Positions 21,623 through 33,795 of a stretch of DNA of 64,000 nt are shown piece by piece. The translations under genes and the position numbers were made by a program. The number at the start of each line of letters is the position of its first letter. Within the stretch, counting starts at the first letter, position 1. The stretch is from Selaginella tamariscina (lineage: Eukaryota; Streptophyta; Lycopodiopsida; Selaginellales; Selaginellaceae): positions 43,285 to 107,284 of the forward strand of contig PUQB01000740.1 of assembly GCA_003024785.1 (NCBI GenBank), written 5' to 3'. The notes below the pieces were generated by a model. That model did no database searches and was not told where the DNA came from. It saw nothing but the letters and a program-made list of their open reading frames with translations.

Positions 21623-22021
21623 CAACAAGCAGGTTGCACAAATGCTGGCTGAGGTGCGTGTGCGTGTGCACGTTTTATATAGATAGACACATACATATGT
21701 ACATATTGATACATACTACATACACACAACAACAACAATTTATTAATAAGTTATTGCATTGCAATTGTTTTTTGAGAAGCTACAAGAAAGGATCCAGCTT
21801 GTCGTGACTGTTGCCTAGGAGTGCTCAAACTCAGGCTCTCCAAGTCCGGTACAAGTGATGTAGCTGGTATCCGTCATCTTATGCAAAAATTGCCAACTGT
21901 AGAAACTATCCCCACAATGTTACTGGCATTACAAATCATGCATATTATGCGCCCTTGTTGCTTGCACCTAAGCCACTCATTCTTCGTAGGATCGTATGGA
22001 TTAACATTTTTAAATTAAAAC
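21623..22021 (+). pseudogene. TopA fragment, short form (module 6)
   Basis: Equivalent by position to 729-1130 and nearly identical to it, including the CCLG ribbon and the preceding one-base deletion. Confidence 0.45.
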
Positions 22022-22147
22022 CATGGTTTTTACTATTCATGAATAGTAAACCCTATTAATAATTTCTATAATGAATAAATTGAAAAAGTATTTATAAAAT
22101 TAAAAAAAATAGGATTAAATTTATGTATTTGATTTAATTTAAAATCA

Positions 22148-22663
22148 TTATATAAATTGGTTTAAAATTTGTTGATCTAAATCACCATGGTTTATTTGGT
22201 GATTTAAGCCGTTTAATCCTTTGTATACTAAAACTGCATCCTCTCCAATCAACGAGATTAAGAATAATTCATTTGACCATGTAGTACTTAAGTGTAATTC
22301 GTTCCTCCATGGTAGATTTTCCATCCATTGAACATGTCCATGTAACAATAACAAAATGGCTTAAATACCTAGATAATGCCATTCATTATAGTAGCCAATG
22401 GGTTTAAGTCCAATCTTTCCGCATATAGCAAAATCGAACTTCACACCATCTTCACCGAACTCAATAAACTGGTAGCATGTTTTCTCTTCATTGTAAACTA
22501 CATCCCCGTGAGGAGGCGGCAAAGGAGGCAGTTGTTCGATGCTTCTCTTCCAATCTTTACACACTAAACACGCAACGCACCTAGATTTCCTGGATAAGCG
22601 TGGTAGGATTTCTACCTCCACAATGTCTTGCGGCAAGCCAGGAAGAAGCTCGGCATATGCCAT
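22148..22663 (-). pseudogene. F-box protein fragment, lineage P (module 6)
   Basis: MAYAELLPG start, 100 open codons (22663 to 22361). The second part (22354 to 22148) is open in another frame. It is the unit-B equivalent of module 1. Confidence 0.7.
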
Positions 22664-22860
22664 GAGAAAATGAGATCAAATAATACCTAGGGCATAGGAC
22701 ATTCCTTAAATACCCACGATTCCACGCGCGCATCCAAGAACCGACGGCCATTCATTCATTGATGATGCTAAACCCTAATCCAATTGACCTTATACCCTTA
22801 ATCAAACCCAATTTAACACCCACACACCCATATTTGTATGGTGTGTTGCAGAGGTACTCT

Positions 22861-23870
22861 TACATTTATATATGCAAACTAATGTTAAATTAAATTTTAC
22901 TTAATGTATATTTTCACACATTGCATTTAAAAATGCTTTATTTATATTCCATACCTTAACTTTTATAAGTTAAAAAAGAGACTCTTTCTTATATTGTTAT
23001 ATGTACCCTTGTTATTTATATACATCTTAAACCCTCATAGATGCTCTATTTTAGGATTTCCTTATAATAATTAATATATATGTATATGGTTGTGAACTCT
23101 AACTATTGAGAATGCTATTATAAGAATAAGATTTAACCATTTTAATTATCTTTTGTTTATTTTTTATTAGAGTATAAAACATGTAGGACCTAATCAAGTT
23201 GAGAAGTAATGATAAGGGAAGTAAGAATGGAATAAGTAGAAATGTAAAAACATGTTAATTTGTAAAACATGAGATTAAATTAAATTTAGTCATTACAATG
23301 AATGAACCTCATGTGGACAAGGCAAGGCTAAATACTAGATTTAATTACTAGAAAATTTAAATGAATACAATACTTATATAAAAATTTATTTATAAAGTTT
23401 CTTATTTAAATATAGTATTTTTTCTTAAATGTTATAATTTAAACATAAAATATAAGGTAAATATATTTTATTTTTAATTTTAAAATGATTGAAATTATAA
23501 ACAAGGATATTTATTTATAAATAAGAAGAGTATACAAGGCTAACTTTTTTTATGAGTTTTAAAGTTGAGTTAGCGGAAAGTTAATGAGTCAATTGTAAAC
23601 AGTGATTGGTTGATTGGAAACCAACTCATATGATTCATTATGGGTTTATAAATAAATCATGAAAAAAAATATGCAAGTATGTATCATGCGATTATGTAGT
23701 ATGTTACAATACACTAGCAAAGAAATAATTTATGTTACTTAGGATCAGCAAAACCAGCACATTTTAATATTTAATTAAGGAAGTTATTAAACTAGACAGT
23801 AATTAAGTAAGGAAGTTATTAAACTAGACCATTGACACATATATTTAATTACAATTTACAATAATCATGT
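22861..23870. repeat. Long flanking segment
   Basis: Unit-B equivalent of 1966-2990; reverse complement of 31081-32140. It carries a small local inversion or shuffle near 23065 (ATAATTAATATATAT). Non-coding. Confidence 0.75.
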
Positions 23871-23989
23871 AACCAAAAATGACTATAGATCTGAAGAGTA
23901 GAACGATCAGCTTCTGCTAAATTCACTAATTAGGATATGCATGTCCATTTATATCCATATGTATATGTGTCCATGCTAACACAGTTATA

Positions 23990-24635
23990 TTACAGTTTAG
24001 GCAATATATGCAGCTGGAGAAGAGAATAGTTCCATAGGTATGGGCCAAATGGTGACAACATTCCTTTCTCGATACTTTACAGAGTTTGTAGATTATGGAT
24101 TCACATCAAAAATGGAAGAGCATCTAGACTTTATCTCCTTTGGAAGTGTTGGAGAAAAGACGTGTTCAGGCAGTTTTGGCCAAATTTCCATGCTCCACGG
24201 GCCAAGCCTCCAACAAGCAGGTTGCACAAATTCTAGCTAAGGTGCGCGCGTGTGTGCACATTTTATATAGATAGACACATACATATGTACATATTGATAC
24301 ATACTACATACACACACAACAACAGTTTATTAGTATTAAGTTATTGCATTGCAATTGTTTCTCGAGAAGCTGACAAGAAAGGATCCAGCTTGTCGTGACT
24401 GTCACCTAGGAGAGCTCAAACTCAAGCTCTCCAAGTCCGATACGAGTGATGTAGCTGGTATCCGTCATCTCATGCAAAAATTGCTAATTGTAGAAACTAT
24501 CTCCACAATGTTACTGGCATTGCAAATCATGCATATTATGCGCCCTTGTTGCTTGCACCTAATCCACTCATTCTTCGTAGGATTGTATGGATTAACATTT
24601 TTAAATTAAACCATGGTTCTTACTATTCATGAATA
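23990..24635 (+). pseudogene. TopA (type IA topoisomerase) fragment, long form (module 7)
   Basis: The clearest TopA copy. After TTACAG (23995) comes a frame with MGQMVTTFLSRYFTEF, VDYGFTSKMEEHLDFIS and GSVGE (24040-24165). A one-base frame change then gives KDVFRQFWPNFHA. SNKQVAQ lies before an intron (GTGCGCG donor to CTCGAG). The next exon reads EKLTRKDPACRDCHLGE, LKLKLSKSD. This corresponds to the end of the TopA core domain plus a C-terminal zinc ribbon; the catalytic tyrosine and TOPRIM regions are absent. The extra exon-intron seen at 3556-3670 is missing here. Confidence 0.62.
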
Positions 24636-24725
24636 GTAAACCCTATTAATAATTTCTATAATCAATAAATTATAAAATTAAAGAATATAGGATTAAATTT
24701 ATGTATTTGATTTAATTTAAAATTA

Positions 24726-25238
24726 TTATATAAATTGGTTTAAAATTTGTTGATCTAAACCACCATGGTTTATTTGGTGATTTAAACCGTTCAATCCTTC
24801 GTATACTAAAACTGCATCCTCTCCAATCAACGAGATTAAGGATAAGTCATTTGACCATGTAGTACTTAAGTGTAATTCGTTCCTCCATGATAGATTTTTC
24901 CATTCAATGTACATGTCCATGTAACAATAACAAAATGGCTTAAATACCCATACCATGCCATTACAGTAGCCTATCTGTTTAAGTCCAATCTTTCCACACA
25001 TAACAAAATCAAACTTCATACCATCTTCACCAAACTCAATAAACTGGTAACATGTTTTCTCTTCATTGTAAACTATAATCCCGTGAGGAGGCGGTAACAG
25101 AGGCAGTTGTTCGATGCTTCTCTTCCAATCTTTACACACTAAACACGCAACGCACCTGGATTTCCTGGATAAGCGTGGCAGGATTTCCACCTTCACAATG
25201 TCTTGCAGCAAGCAAGGAAAAAGCTGGGGATATGCCAT
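24726..25238 (-). CDS. F-box protein, lineage Q, intact 170-codon frame (module 7)
   Basis: Open from MAYPQLFPCLLQDIV to LNQFI without interruption. The F-box has ILPRLSRKSRC and VCKDWK, but GLPQ is replaced by CLLQ, which may weaken the first helix. It is three residues shorter than the frame at 11599 (MYIEWKNL against MYSGKLEWKNL). Copy 45458-45970 is identical. It lies immediately downstream of the transposase middle part on the same strand, 110 bp away. Whether it is expressed is unknown. Confidence 0.55.
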   Translation of the reverse strand: MAYPQLFPCLLQDIVKVEILPRLSRKSRCVACLVCKDWKRSIEQLPLLPPPHGIIVYNEEKTCYQFIEFGEDGMKFDFVMCGKIGLKQIGYCNGMVWVFKPFCYCYMDMYIEWKNLSWRNELHLSTTWSNDLSLISLIGEDAVLVYEGLNGLNHQINHGGLDQQILNQFI

Positions 25239-25339
25239 GAAAAAATGAGATTAAATAATACCTAGGGCATAGGACATTCCTTAAATACCCACGATTCCAT
25301 GCACGCTTCTAGGATTCCACGCACTCATCCAAGAACCGA

Positions 25340-26056
25340 TAATAGATTTATGAATTCAATATGTTACATACACATAGATTGAGTACATATGGAACATACA
25401 TGTGTTTAACATAATGTTTTCGATAACAAGTCTTTTTGTTGACTTTCTTACCTCCAATACATGCTTTCCATGTCCTAGGGTTCTTTTGCACAAGGTCTCC
25501 TCCTTGGGGGTACTCGTCAAATACGGGTTCATCTCTGTGGTGTGGGGACTCATTATAGCCGTCACTCTGACCTACGTCTAGAGGGCGTGAAAAGCTTCCT
25601 TGTGTCCATGTGTTAGCATACATATCAATAAAATCGGAAGTTTTATAACATTTCCAAGGCACTTTGGTGTTGTAACGAGCCTTGGAATGCTAGTCTTTAA
25701 ATGATCCATCTTGTCATGGATCAAGCACAGGTATTCGAATGGGCGTGAGACAGAAAGCATGAGGTGTGCATAGTACTGAGACCGGCAAGTTTGTTGTGCA
25801 ATCATGTGGGCCTCCATCTTCTTTTGAATGGCAATGATCTCCACCAAGGTTTTTGCATAAGCCTCTGCAGGCTTCAATGATGTACAAGTGTCACACTTGG
25901 AAAAGCTAGAGTGTTTTGCAATCTCCACATTCTTAAAATAAGTATTCCATATATTGTTGAAGGTACGAGTGAAGATTGCTTGGAGCCCCATCAAACTGAG
26001 GCACTTGTTCACATGTTCACACAGCTTTAATTGAGTGTAGATTGAAGGCAAAACCT
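25340..26056 (-). pseudogene. Transposase-like middle part, inverted copy 2
   Basis: Open from 26051 to 25578 (157 codons): KLCEHVNKCLSLMGLQAIF, NIWNTYFKN, FSKCDTCTSLKPAEAYAK, HDKMDHLKTSIPRL, LTHGHKEAFHAL. It then shifts frame into DGYNESPHHRDEPVFDEYPQ (25662 to 25348). The normal continuation after LTHGH (seen decayed at 9260-9850) is deleted, so the second and third acidic motifs are absent. Confidence 0.62.
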
Positions 26057-26273
26057 AGAGTACCGCTGCAACACACCATACAAATATGGGTGTGTGGGAG
26101 TTAAATTGGGTTTGATTAAGGGTATAGGGTCAATTGGATTAGGGTTTAGCATCATCAATGAATAAATGGCCGTCGGTTCTTGGATGCGCACGTGGAATCC
26201 TGGAAGCGTGCATGGAATCGTGGGTATTTAAGGAATGTCCTATGCCCTAGGTATTATTTGATCTCATTTTTTC

Positions 26274-26798
26274 ATGGCATATCCCGAGCTTCTTCCTGGC
26301 TTGCCGCAAGACATTGTGGAGGTAGAAATCCTGCCACGCTTATCCAGGAAATCTAGGTGCGTTGCGTGTTTAGTGTGTAAAGATTGGAAGAGAAGCATCG
26401 AACAACTGCCTCCTTTGCCGCCTCCTCACGGGTTGTAGTTTACAATGAAGAGAAAACATGCTACCAATTTATTGAGTTCAGTGAAGATGGTGTGAAGTTC
26501 GATTTTGCTATATGCGGAAAGATTGGACTTAAACCCATAGGCTACTATAATGAATGGCATTATTTGGGTATTTAAGCCATTTTGTTATTGTTACATGGAC
26601 ATGTGCAGTGGTAAACTTGAATGGAAAAATCTACCATGGAGGAATGAATTACACCTAAGTAATACATGGTCAAATGAATTATCCTTAATCTCTTTGATTG
26701 GAGAAGATGTAGTTTTAGTATACAAAGGATTAAACGGTTTAAATCACCAAATAAACCATGGTGGTTTAGATCAACAAATTTTAAACCAATTTATATAA
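26274..26798 (+). pseudogene. F-box protein fragment, lineage P (module 8)
   Basis: Starts MAYPELLPG. A G is missing from the GGGG run after CCTCCTCAC (near 26431), so the frame breaks after about 52 codons and reopens at 26450. The equivalent copies at 5466 and 47005 have four G's. Confidence 0.68.
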
Positions 26799-26903
26799 TG
26801 ATTTTAAATTAAATTAAATACATAAATTTAATCTTATATTCTTTAATTTTATAAATACTTTTTCAATTTATTTATTATAGAAATTATTAATAGGGTTTAC
26901 TAT

Positions 26904-27368
26904 TCATGAATAGTAAGAATCATGGTTTAATCTAAAAATGTTAATCCATACGATCCTACTAAGAATGAGTGGATTAGGTGCAAGCAACAACGGAGGGTGC
27001 ATAATATGCATGATTTGCAATGCCAGTAACATTGTGGAGATAGTTTCTACAATTGGCAATTTTTGCATGAGATGACGGGTACCGGCTACACCACTCATAG
27101 CGGACTTGGAAAGCTTAAGTTTGAGCTCTCCCAAGTGACAGTCACGACAAGCTGGATCCTTTCTTGTCAGCTTCTCGAAAAATAATTGCAATGCAATAAC
27201 TTAATATTAATAAATTGTTGTTGTGTGTGTATGTAGTATGTATCAATATGTACATATGTATGTGTCTATCTATATAAAATGTGCACACACACATGCACCT
27301 CAGCCAGCATTTGTGCAACCTGCTTGTTGGAGGCTTGGCCCATGGAGCATGCAAATTTGGCCAAAACT
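26904..27368 (-). pseudogene. TopA fragment, short form (module 8)
   Basis: Same protein as 6097-6384 (27191 to 26904), with the full ribbon KDPACRDCHLGELKLKLSKS. Confidence 0.5.
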
Positions 27369-27799
27369 GTTGTTAATGGTGTTGGTTCTAAAATAAATAG
27401 AACACTAACCACCACTTGAGCATGTGACAAAGCATCTATCGAGCATGTTTACATATCATATGCTTCTTCTTCAAAATCGATTGCACCACCACATGATCAC
27501 ACATGGAAGAACCATAAAGATAAGCATGAAATTTATGGAATGCTCAAACAATCATCAAACACTCCTTACTTGTAGTCAAATAATTGAGGTTCAGATTGCT
27601 AAGACTTAACTAACATATAAAATGAATTAGAAGTAGGAATTTCTTACATGAGATCAACACTCATATCAATATTTAAAGCATTAATACAAAAATAAAGGGA
27701 TGAAAGAAATCAAGGTAATGAAGAAAATGGACAAAGTTAAGAGATGAATAAGAGATTAAAAAAATATTGACACTTAGAGACTAAGAGAAAGAAGAGAAC

Positions 27800-28269
27800 T
27801 ATAGTAAAGCATGAAATGGAGTTGTTTCATCAGACAAATGAGAAACAAATTATGCCAAGTATGTGGCTTTGCCCAAGAACTATTGAAGCTCGTGATGTGT
27901 CTTTGACACAAAAACTCTTCCATCACGAGAAATAACAACTCTTAAATACTTGACAGAAGTTTAGCCAAACTTAATAAAATCATCCATTTGTGGTATAGGG
28001 TAGCTATTTGGTATTGTCACATAATTTGCAAGTCATAAATCTATTGTGAAATGCATGTCACAATTTACTTCCTTGATGATATGAGACTCAAAAGCCCAAG
28101 AACTACACAAAGGTTGCATCACACCTCGAGCTAACATATATTGAACAACTTGTGTCATAACCTTTCCCTCTCCCCCTAAGTCAACGAAGCAAAGGGCTAA
28201 TTGATATTTATGAAAGGGCCCCTGGTCATGATGACCCAGGGTTGCTTGAGTCTTTCTCATATATCCCAC
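27800..28269 (-). pseudogene. Ty3/gypsy reverse-transcriptase relic, copy 2
   Basis: Open for 78 codons from 28269: QVVQYMLARGVMQPLCSSWA, VNCDMHFTIDL, then a stop. VTIPNSYPIPQMDD and VKYLRVVISRDG follow. The YxDD block is absent as in the other copies. Confidence 0.6.
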
Positions 28270-28468
28270 ATATCACACAATTTTTACACATGTTGTAATT
28301 CACTAGGTCAAAACTATGACAACTTGCGACATCTCTTGCTTCTTTGATAGTGATCAATGATGAATCAAAGCCTTGATTGGTGCTACATCCTACGTATCAA
28401 TTCAATGTTAGTGTTGACTTCAATTCTTCTAGCAACAACAAGTTGTTACAAATCAAAAAACTGATTGG

Positions 28469-28545
28469 GCATTTTAGGGGCATGCATGTCCAAGGTTGTG
28501 AAGAAAGACTTTTTGTACCAAGGATAGTGCGTGCCCCTAAAATGC
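28469..28545. repeat. 77-nt hairpin, copy 2
   Basis: Same arms and loop as 7655-7731. Confidence 0.7.
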
Positions 28546-29155
28546 TGCGAGTTTAATTCTTTTAGTAAGAGGTTGGTGCATTGCCTAAGCAAGATTAACA
28601 AGGGAAATTGTATAAAATTGTACAATTATGTGTACAAAAGAATACAGATAGCTACGTTAATGCACAACATGCACTTGACATCATTTATTGATTGAATTTT
28701 GATATAAATATTTAAGTTATTCATTTTTAAGGAAACATTATAGATCCTCAAATTTTGAGTGTGAAAAGGCATGTGTATTAGCTTAAGTAAAGAATGACAA
28801 TTGTGATACTCACAGAGAAACATGTGCACAAGGGTTGTTGTAGCCTAGGAAATTCTCTCTCACACACACGTGTGCAAAGATTAAATTACAATTGGTTAAG
28901 AGAACATATGTAGTTGATTCATGAACTTCAACTCGAGAAGCGTATTGAGCACATCTCTCAATCATCTCAAACTCTCCATGAAGTTACAACAACTCAAGAG
29001 TGTACTCCACTCTATATCCTGGTTGACAGTGGTTGACCATTGTCAAACATCTAGCTGGCGTGAGCGAGGAGAAGCAGAGGACATACAACGGGTGCAGACT
29101 AACAACTCAAATCCATATTTGTATCTCTCACAAGGGGTTTTTCATTTGTATTACT
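28546..29155. other. Unassigned region, copy 2
   Basis: Equivalent to 7732-8340. A base missing near 28984 (GAAGTTACAAC) breaks the ELQLEKRIEHISQ frame. Confidence 0.4.
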
Positions 29156-29460
29156 TTATTTCTTCAGATTTCCTCTTTCCTTGTTAGGAGCAACACTAAA
29201 TTGGGTGTTATCATATAAAAAAAGCATGACACAGCTGTGCTGTTTACAATCAAGTATTATAAACAAATTTAAAGTACTTATAAAGACTCACTCACTTACA
29301 ATCAAAATTTAGGGTTTACATAAACAAATTTATATTCTCTTTATAAATACATACTACTTTTATGAATCCATTAGGATTGCACTAGAATTTGTTAGGGATT
29401 TATCTTATTTACACATCCCATTTACTTCGAATTATCGATTAGCCGAGATTTCATATAATT

Positions 29461-29655
29461 CTCGATGGGGAATTAATCCCGCCAATGCTTCCCCGCCTCT
29501 TAAAATGGTAGGCATGACTAATTTTGTCCACAACTTTCTGAATCAGGGAGAGGTGGCATGATTAATTCTGCCAATGCTTCCCCACCCACAACTTTGAGGG
29601 TGACGAGATTAATTGCCCACCATTTTAAGAAGTGGGGAAGCATTGACGGGATTAA
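29461..29655. repeat. Small GGATTAATCC palindrome array, copy 2
   Basis: Equivalent to 8651-8850, with a few bases lost in the core near 29605. Confidence 0.7.
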
Positions 29656-31080
29656 TCTAAACTCAATTGAAGTTGTGTGAACATGTGAATAACTGCCTCA
29701 GTTTGATGGGGGCTCCAAACAATCTACACCAATACCTTGAACAACATATAGATTACTCAGTTTAAAGATGTGGAGATTGCAAAACACTCTAGTTTTTTCA
29801 AGTGTGACACTTGTACATCATTAAAGATTGTAAATGCTTTTGTGCAAAACCCTTGGTGGAGATCATTGCCATTCAAAAGAAGATGGAGGCCCACATGATT
29901 GCACAAAACTTGCCGATCTAATTACTATGCACACTGCATGCTTTGTATGTCACCCATTAATACCTGTGCTTAATCCACGATAAGATTGATCATTGAAAGA
30001 CCAACATTTCAAAGCTAGTTGCAACACCAAAGTGCCTTGGAAATGTCATGAAAATTTCGATTTCATTAACAAGTGTGTTAACACATGGACATGATTGTGA
30101 ATCATATGGACACTTTTCATTTCCATAATGGTTTAACGACTCCAATTTCACTATTAGGTTGTTAAATATGTGTTTTAGAAACCTTAAAGCCCATTCACAA
30201 ACAAGTCTTATGGGTGATTTCAAAGTGAATAAATAACACCTCCAACCTTTACACAATGCTCTCATGAACACATTTGCACTTGAGGCTACTTGGGAATATG
30301 GAGGCACTGTCAGTAGCCTGCACAAAAAAATGATGGCCGATTGAGAGTTCCAGTTTAGTGTAGGGATCTAACTCAAGTGTTATCAACATCAAACTAGCTT
30401 CCTCGTGATTTGCTTTTACAAATTGACAATTGTGCATGCAAGAACAAAAATAAGTAAATCATTTTAGTTAAGGGTTTCTCAAGCTCATACTTACTTTTAT
30501 TTTCTATATACGTATTAGCATACTTGTCAATGTTTGTTGCCAAAGCTGTGTTTAAAACAATCACACTTAGTTTTCTTATGGTTGGTGACATTCATGAAGA
30601 TATTAATGCATTCTTTAGCAAGGTCTCCAACTCTACAAATATGGAAGTGCTTTTTGAAAATTGCATCTTCAAAAAAATTATGCTCTACTCATAATTGAGG
30701 TGCCAAACTTCAAAAAGTTTCTTAAAGAGTATATCAAAGAGAGAAGCGATTCTTTAACTGGTCACTTTGTACAACAACAATTCTTCTTCTCCACAGGAGA
30801 TGTTATACCTAATATGTAATACAAGTTACAGCCATCCATCAGAACAAGAGTGGTTACTCAAAGAGGACTTAATGCTCTTCAAAAGTGGAAAGCCACTTCT
30901 CCCAAAGGGACAATTAGACCTTATTTCACAAGTGCCCAACTCAAGAAAAAGTTTATTATTGATGACCTCAAAAAGTATGTGACATGGGTTCAAAAATTGA
31001 TGTTAAAAAATTGTGATGAGGTGACTGGTTACTCAGAACTATATAAGCATATGATTAACAATTGTAAGATTGCTATTTGA
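29656..31080 (+). pseudogene. Transposase-like middle and C-terminal half, copy 2
   Basis: As at 8851-10321. About 30 bp with the LPHMMD stretch are deleted near 30650. The late part reads MLYLICNTSYSHPSEQEWL and KEDLMLFKSGKPLLPKGQ (30767-30982). This matches the end of the family better than the unit A copy, because the insertion at 10137 is absent. Confidence 0.6.
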
Positions 31081-32140
31081 GAGAGTCATTTTCAATTACA
31101 AGATTATTGTAAATTGTAATTAAATATATGTGTCAATGGTCTAGTATAATAACTTCCTTACTTAATTACTGTCTAGTTTAATAACTTCCGTAATTAAATA
31201 TTAAAATGTGCTGGTTTTGCTGATCCTAAGTAACAGACATTATTTCTTTGCTAGTGTATTGTAACATACTACATAATCGCATGGTACATACTTGCATTTT
31301 TTTTCATGATTTATTTATAAACCCATACATTAGTGAATCATATGAGTTGTTTCCAATCAACCAATCACTATTTACAATTGACTCATTAACTTTCTGCTAA
31401 CTCAACTTTAAAACTCATAAAAAAGTTAGCCTTGTACACTCTTCTTATTTATAAATAAATATCTTGTTTATAATTTCAATCATTTTAAAATTAAAAATAA
31501 AATATATTTACCTTATATTTTATGTTTAAATTATAACATTTAAGGAAAAATACTATATTTAAATAAGAAACTTTATAAATAAATTCTATATATCAGTATT
31601 GTATTCATTTAAATTTTCTAATAATTAAATCTAGTATTTAGCCTTGCCTTGTCCACATGAGGTTTATTCATTGTAATGACTAAATTTAATTTAATCTCAT
31701 ATTTTATAAATTAACATGTTTTTGCATTTCTACTTATTCCATTCTTACTTCCCTTATCATTACTTCTCAACTTGATTAGGCTCCTACATTTTTTTATACT
31801 CTAATAAAAAATAAACAAGAGATAATTAAAATGGTTAAATGTTACTCTTATAATAGCATTCTCAACAGTTAGAGTTGACAACCACATGGGTAGGGTCGGG
31901 GAGAATACTGCATTTCATATACATATATAGTTAACTATAAGAAAATCCTAAAATAGAGCATCTATGAGGTTTAAGATGTATATAAATAACAAGGGTACAT
32001 ATAACAGTATAAGAAAGAGTCTCCTTTTTAACTTATAAAAGTTAAGGTATGGAATATAAATAAAGCATTCTTAAATGCAATGTGTGAAAATATACATTAA
32101 GTAAAATACAATTTAACATTAGTTTGCATATATAAATGTA
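31081..32140. repeat. Long flanking segment, copy in K2
   Basis: Equivalent to 10322-11381. Non-coding. Confidence 0.75.
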
Positions 32141-32308
32141 AGAGTACCTCTGCAACACACCATACAAATATGAGTGTGTGGGTGTCAAATTGGGTTTGAT
32201 TAAGGGTACATGGTCAATTGGATTAGGGTTTAGCATCATCAATGAATGAATGGCCGTCGGTTCTTGGATGCACGTGTGGAATCCTGGAAGCATGCATGGA
32301 ATCGTGGG

Positions 32309-32317
32309 TATTTAAGG
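32309..32317 (+). promoter_or_regulatory. TATA-like element of F-box module 9
   Basis: TATTTAAGG 41 bp before the ATG at 32358, as in module 4. Confidence 0.3.
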
Positions 32318-32357
32318 AATGTCCTATGCCCTAGGTATTATTTAATCTCATTTTTTC

Positions 32358-32879
32358 ATGGCATATCCCCAGCTTCTTCCTGGCTTGCCACAAGACATTG
32401 TGGAGGTGGAAATCCTGCCACGCTTATCCAGGAAATCTAGGTGCGTTGCGTGTTTAGTGTGTAAAGATTGGAAGAGAAGCATAGAACAACTGCCTCCTTT
32501 GCCACCTCCTCATGGGGTTATAGTTTACAATGAAGAGAAAACATGTTACCAATTTATCGAGTTTGGTGAAGATGGTATGAAGTTTGATTTTGTTATGTGT
32601 GGAAAGATTGGACTTAAACAAATAGGCTACTGTAATGGCATGGTATGGGTATTTAAGCCATTTTGTTATTGTTACATGGACATGTACAGTGGTAAACTTG
32701 AATGGAAAAATCTATCATGGAGGAACGAATTACACTTAAGTACTACATGGTCAAATGACTTATCCTTAATCTCGTTGATTGGAGAGGATGCAGTTTTAGT
32801 ATACGAAGGATTGAACGGTTTAAATCACCAAATAAATTATGGTGGTTTAGATCAACAAATTTTAAACCAATTTATATAA
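32358..32879 (+). CDS. F-box protein, lineage Q, intact 173-codon frame (module 9)
   Basis: Protein identical to that of 11599-12120. The DNA differs by silent changes such as CCGCAA to CCACAA and TCC to TCT. F-box residues, proline-rich linker and LNQFI end are all kept. Confidence 0.6.
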   Translation: MAYPQLLPGLPQDIVEVEILPRLSRKSRCVACLVCKDWKRSIEQLPPLPPPHGVIVYNEEKTCYQFIEFGEDGMKFDFVMCGKIGLKQIGYCNGMVWVFKPFCYCYMDMYSGKLEWKNLSWRNELHLSTTWSNDLSLISLIGEDAVLVYEGLNGLNHQINYGGLDQQILNQFI

Positions 32880-32954
32880 TGATTTTAAATTAAATTAAAT
32901 ACATAAATTTAATCTTATATTTTTTAATTTTATAAATACTTTTTCAATTTAATT

Positions 32955-33340
32955 TAAAAATGTTAATCCATACACGATCCTATGAAGAATGAATGGCTTA
33001 GGTGCAAGCAACAAGGGCGCATAATATGCATGATTTGCAATGCCAGTAACATTGTAGGGATAGTTTTACAGTTGGCAATTTTTACATGAGATGACGGATA
33101 TCGGCTACATCACTCGACTTGGAGAGCTTGAGTTTGAGCTCTCCCAAGTGACAGTCACGACAAGTTGGATCTTTCTTGTCAGCTTCTCGAAAAACAATTG
33201 CAATGCAATAACTTATTAATAAATTGTTGTTGTTGTGTGTATGTAGTATGTATCAATATGTACATATGTATGTGTCTATCTATATAAAATGTGCACACGC
33301 ACACACACCTCAACCAACATTTGTGCAACCTGCTTGTTGG
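32955..33340 (-). pseudogene. TopA fragment, short form (module 9)
   Basis: As in module 4, but the palindrome and nearby bases between the F-box end and this fragment are deleted (near 32945-32955). Confidence 0.42.
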
Positions 33341-33359
33341 ATATTAATTCCACCACCCT

Positions 33360-33715
33360 TCTCCGTCTCAGACAAAAGTGGCCAGGATTGATTTGGCCCA
33401 CCAGATTAGGAGACAAAGAAGGATGGCGGGATTAATCCCACCACCCCTTCCATGCATGTTGGGCGAGATTAATCCCGCCCACGACACTCTCATATGCATA
33501 ATGATGGTGGGCGGGATTAATCATGCCCCACACTCATTGAGACATGAAGGGTGCCCCTTCCATGACCAGTGAAGGGGATTAATTCTCCCACCACCTCCAC
33601 GCCTCCTCAAACAGTCGAGCCCACCAGGCATAGAAGAGTCGGTGGGATTAATCTCGCCACCCTTTATGTCTCAATGAGTGTGGGGCGGGATTAATCCCAC
33701 CTACCAGGCATGGAA
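33360..33715. repeat. GGATTAATCC palindrome array 1, copy 2
   Basis: Equivalent to 12630-12990, nearly identical. Confidence 0.8.
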
Positions 33716-33763
33716 ATATGACATAATAATATTAAAAAACATTTGAAAACAATCATAACACAT

Positions 33764-33795
<32 letters not shown>

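Larger units (their letters stand above)
16246..26056. repeat. Variable block J2 (9,811 bp, inverted and expanded)
   Basis: Order: short flank, F-box (-), partial flank, filler joint, palindrome array, second transposase N-terminal half (+), short flank, F-box (-), long flank, TopA (+) with F-box (-), transposase middle part (-). Block J3 has exactly the same length. Its two ends match the joints predicted by inverting 57731-60051. Confidence 0.85.
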
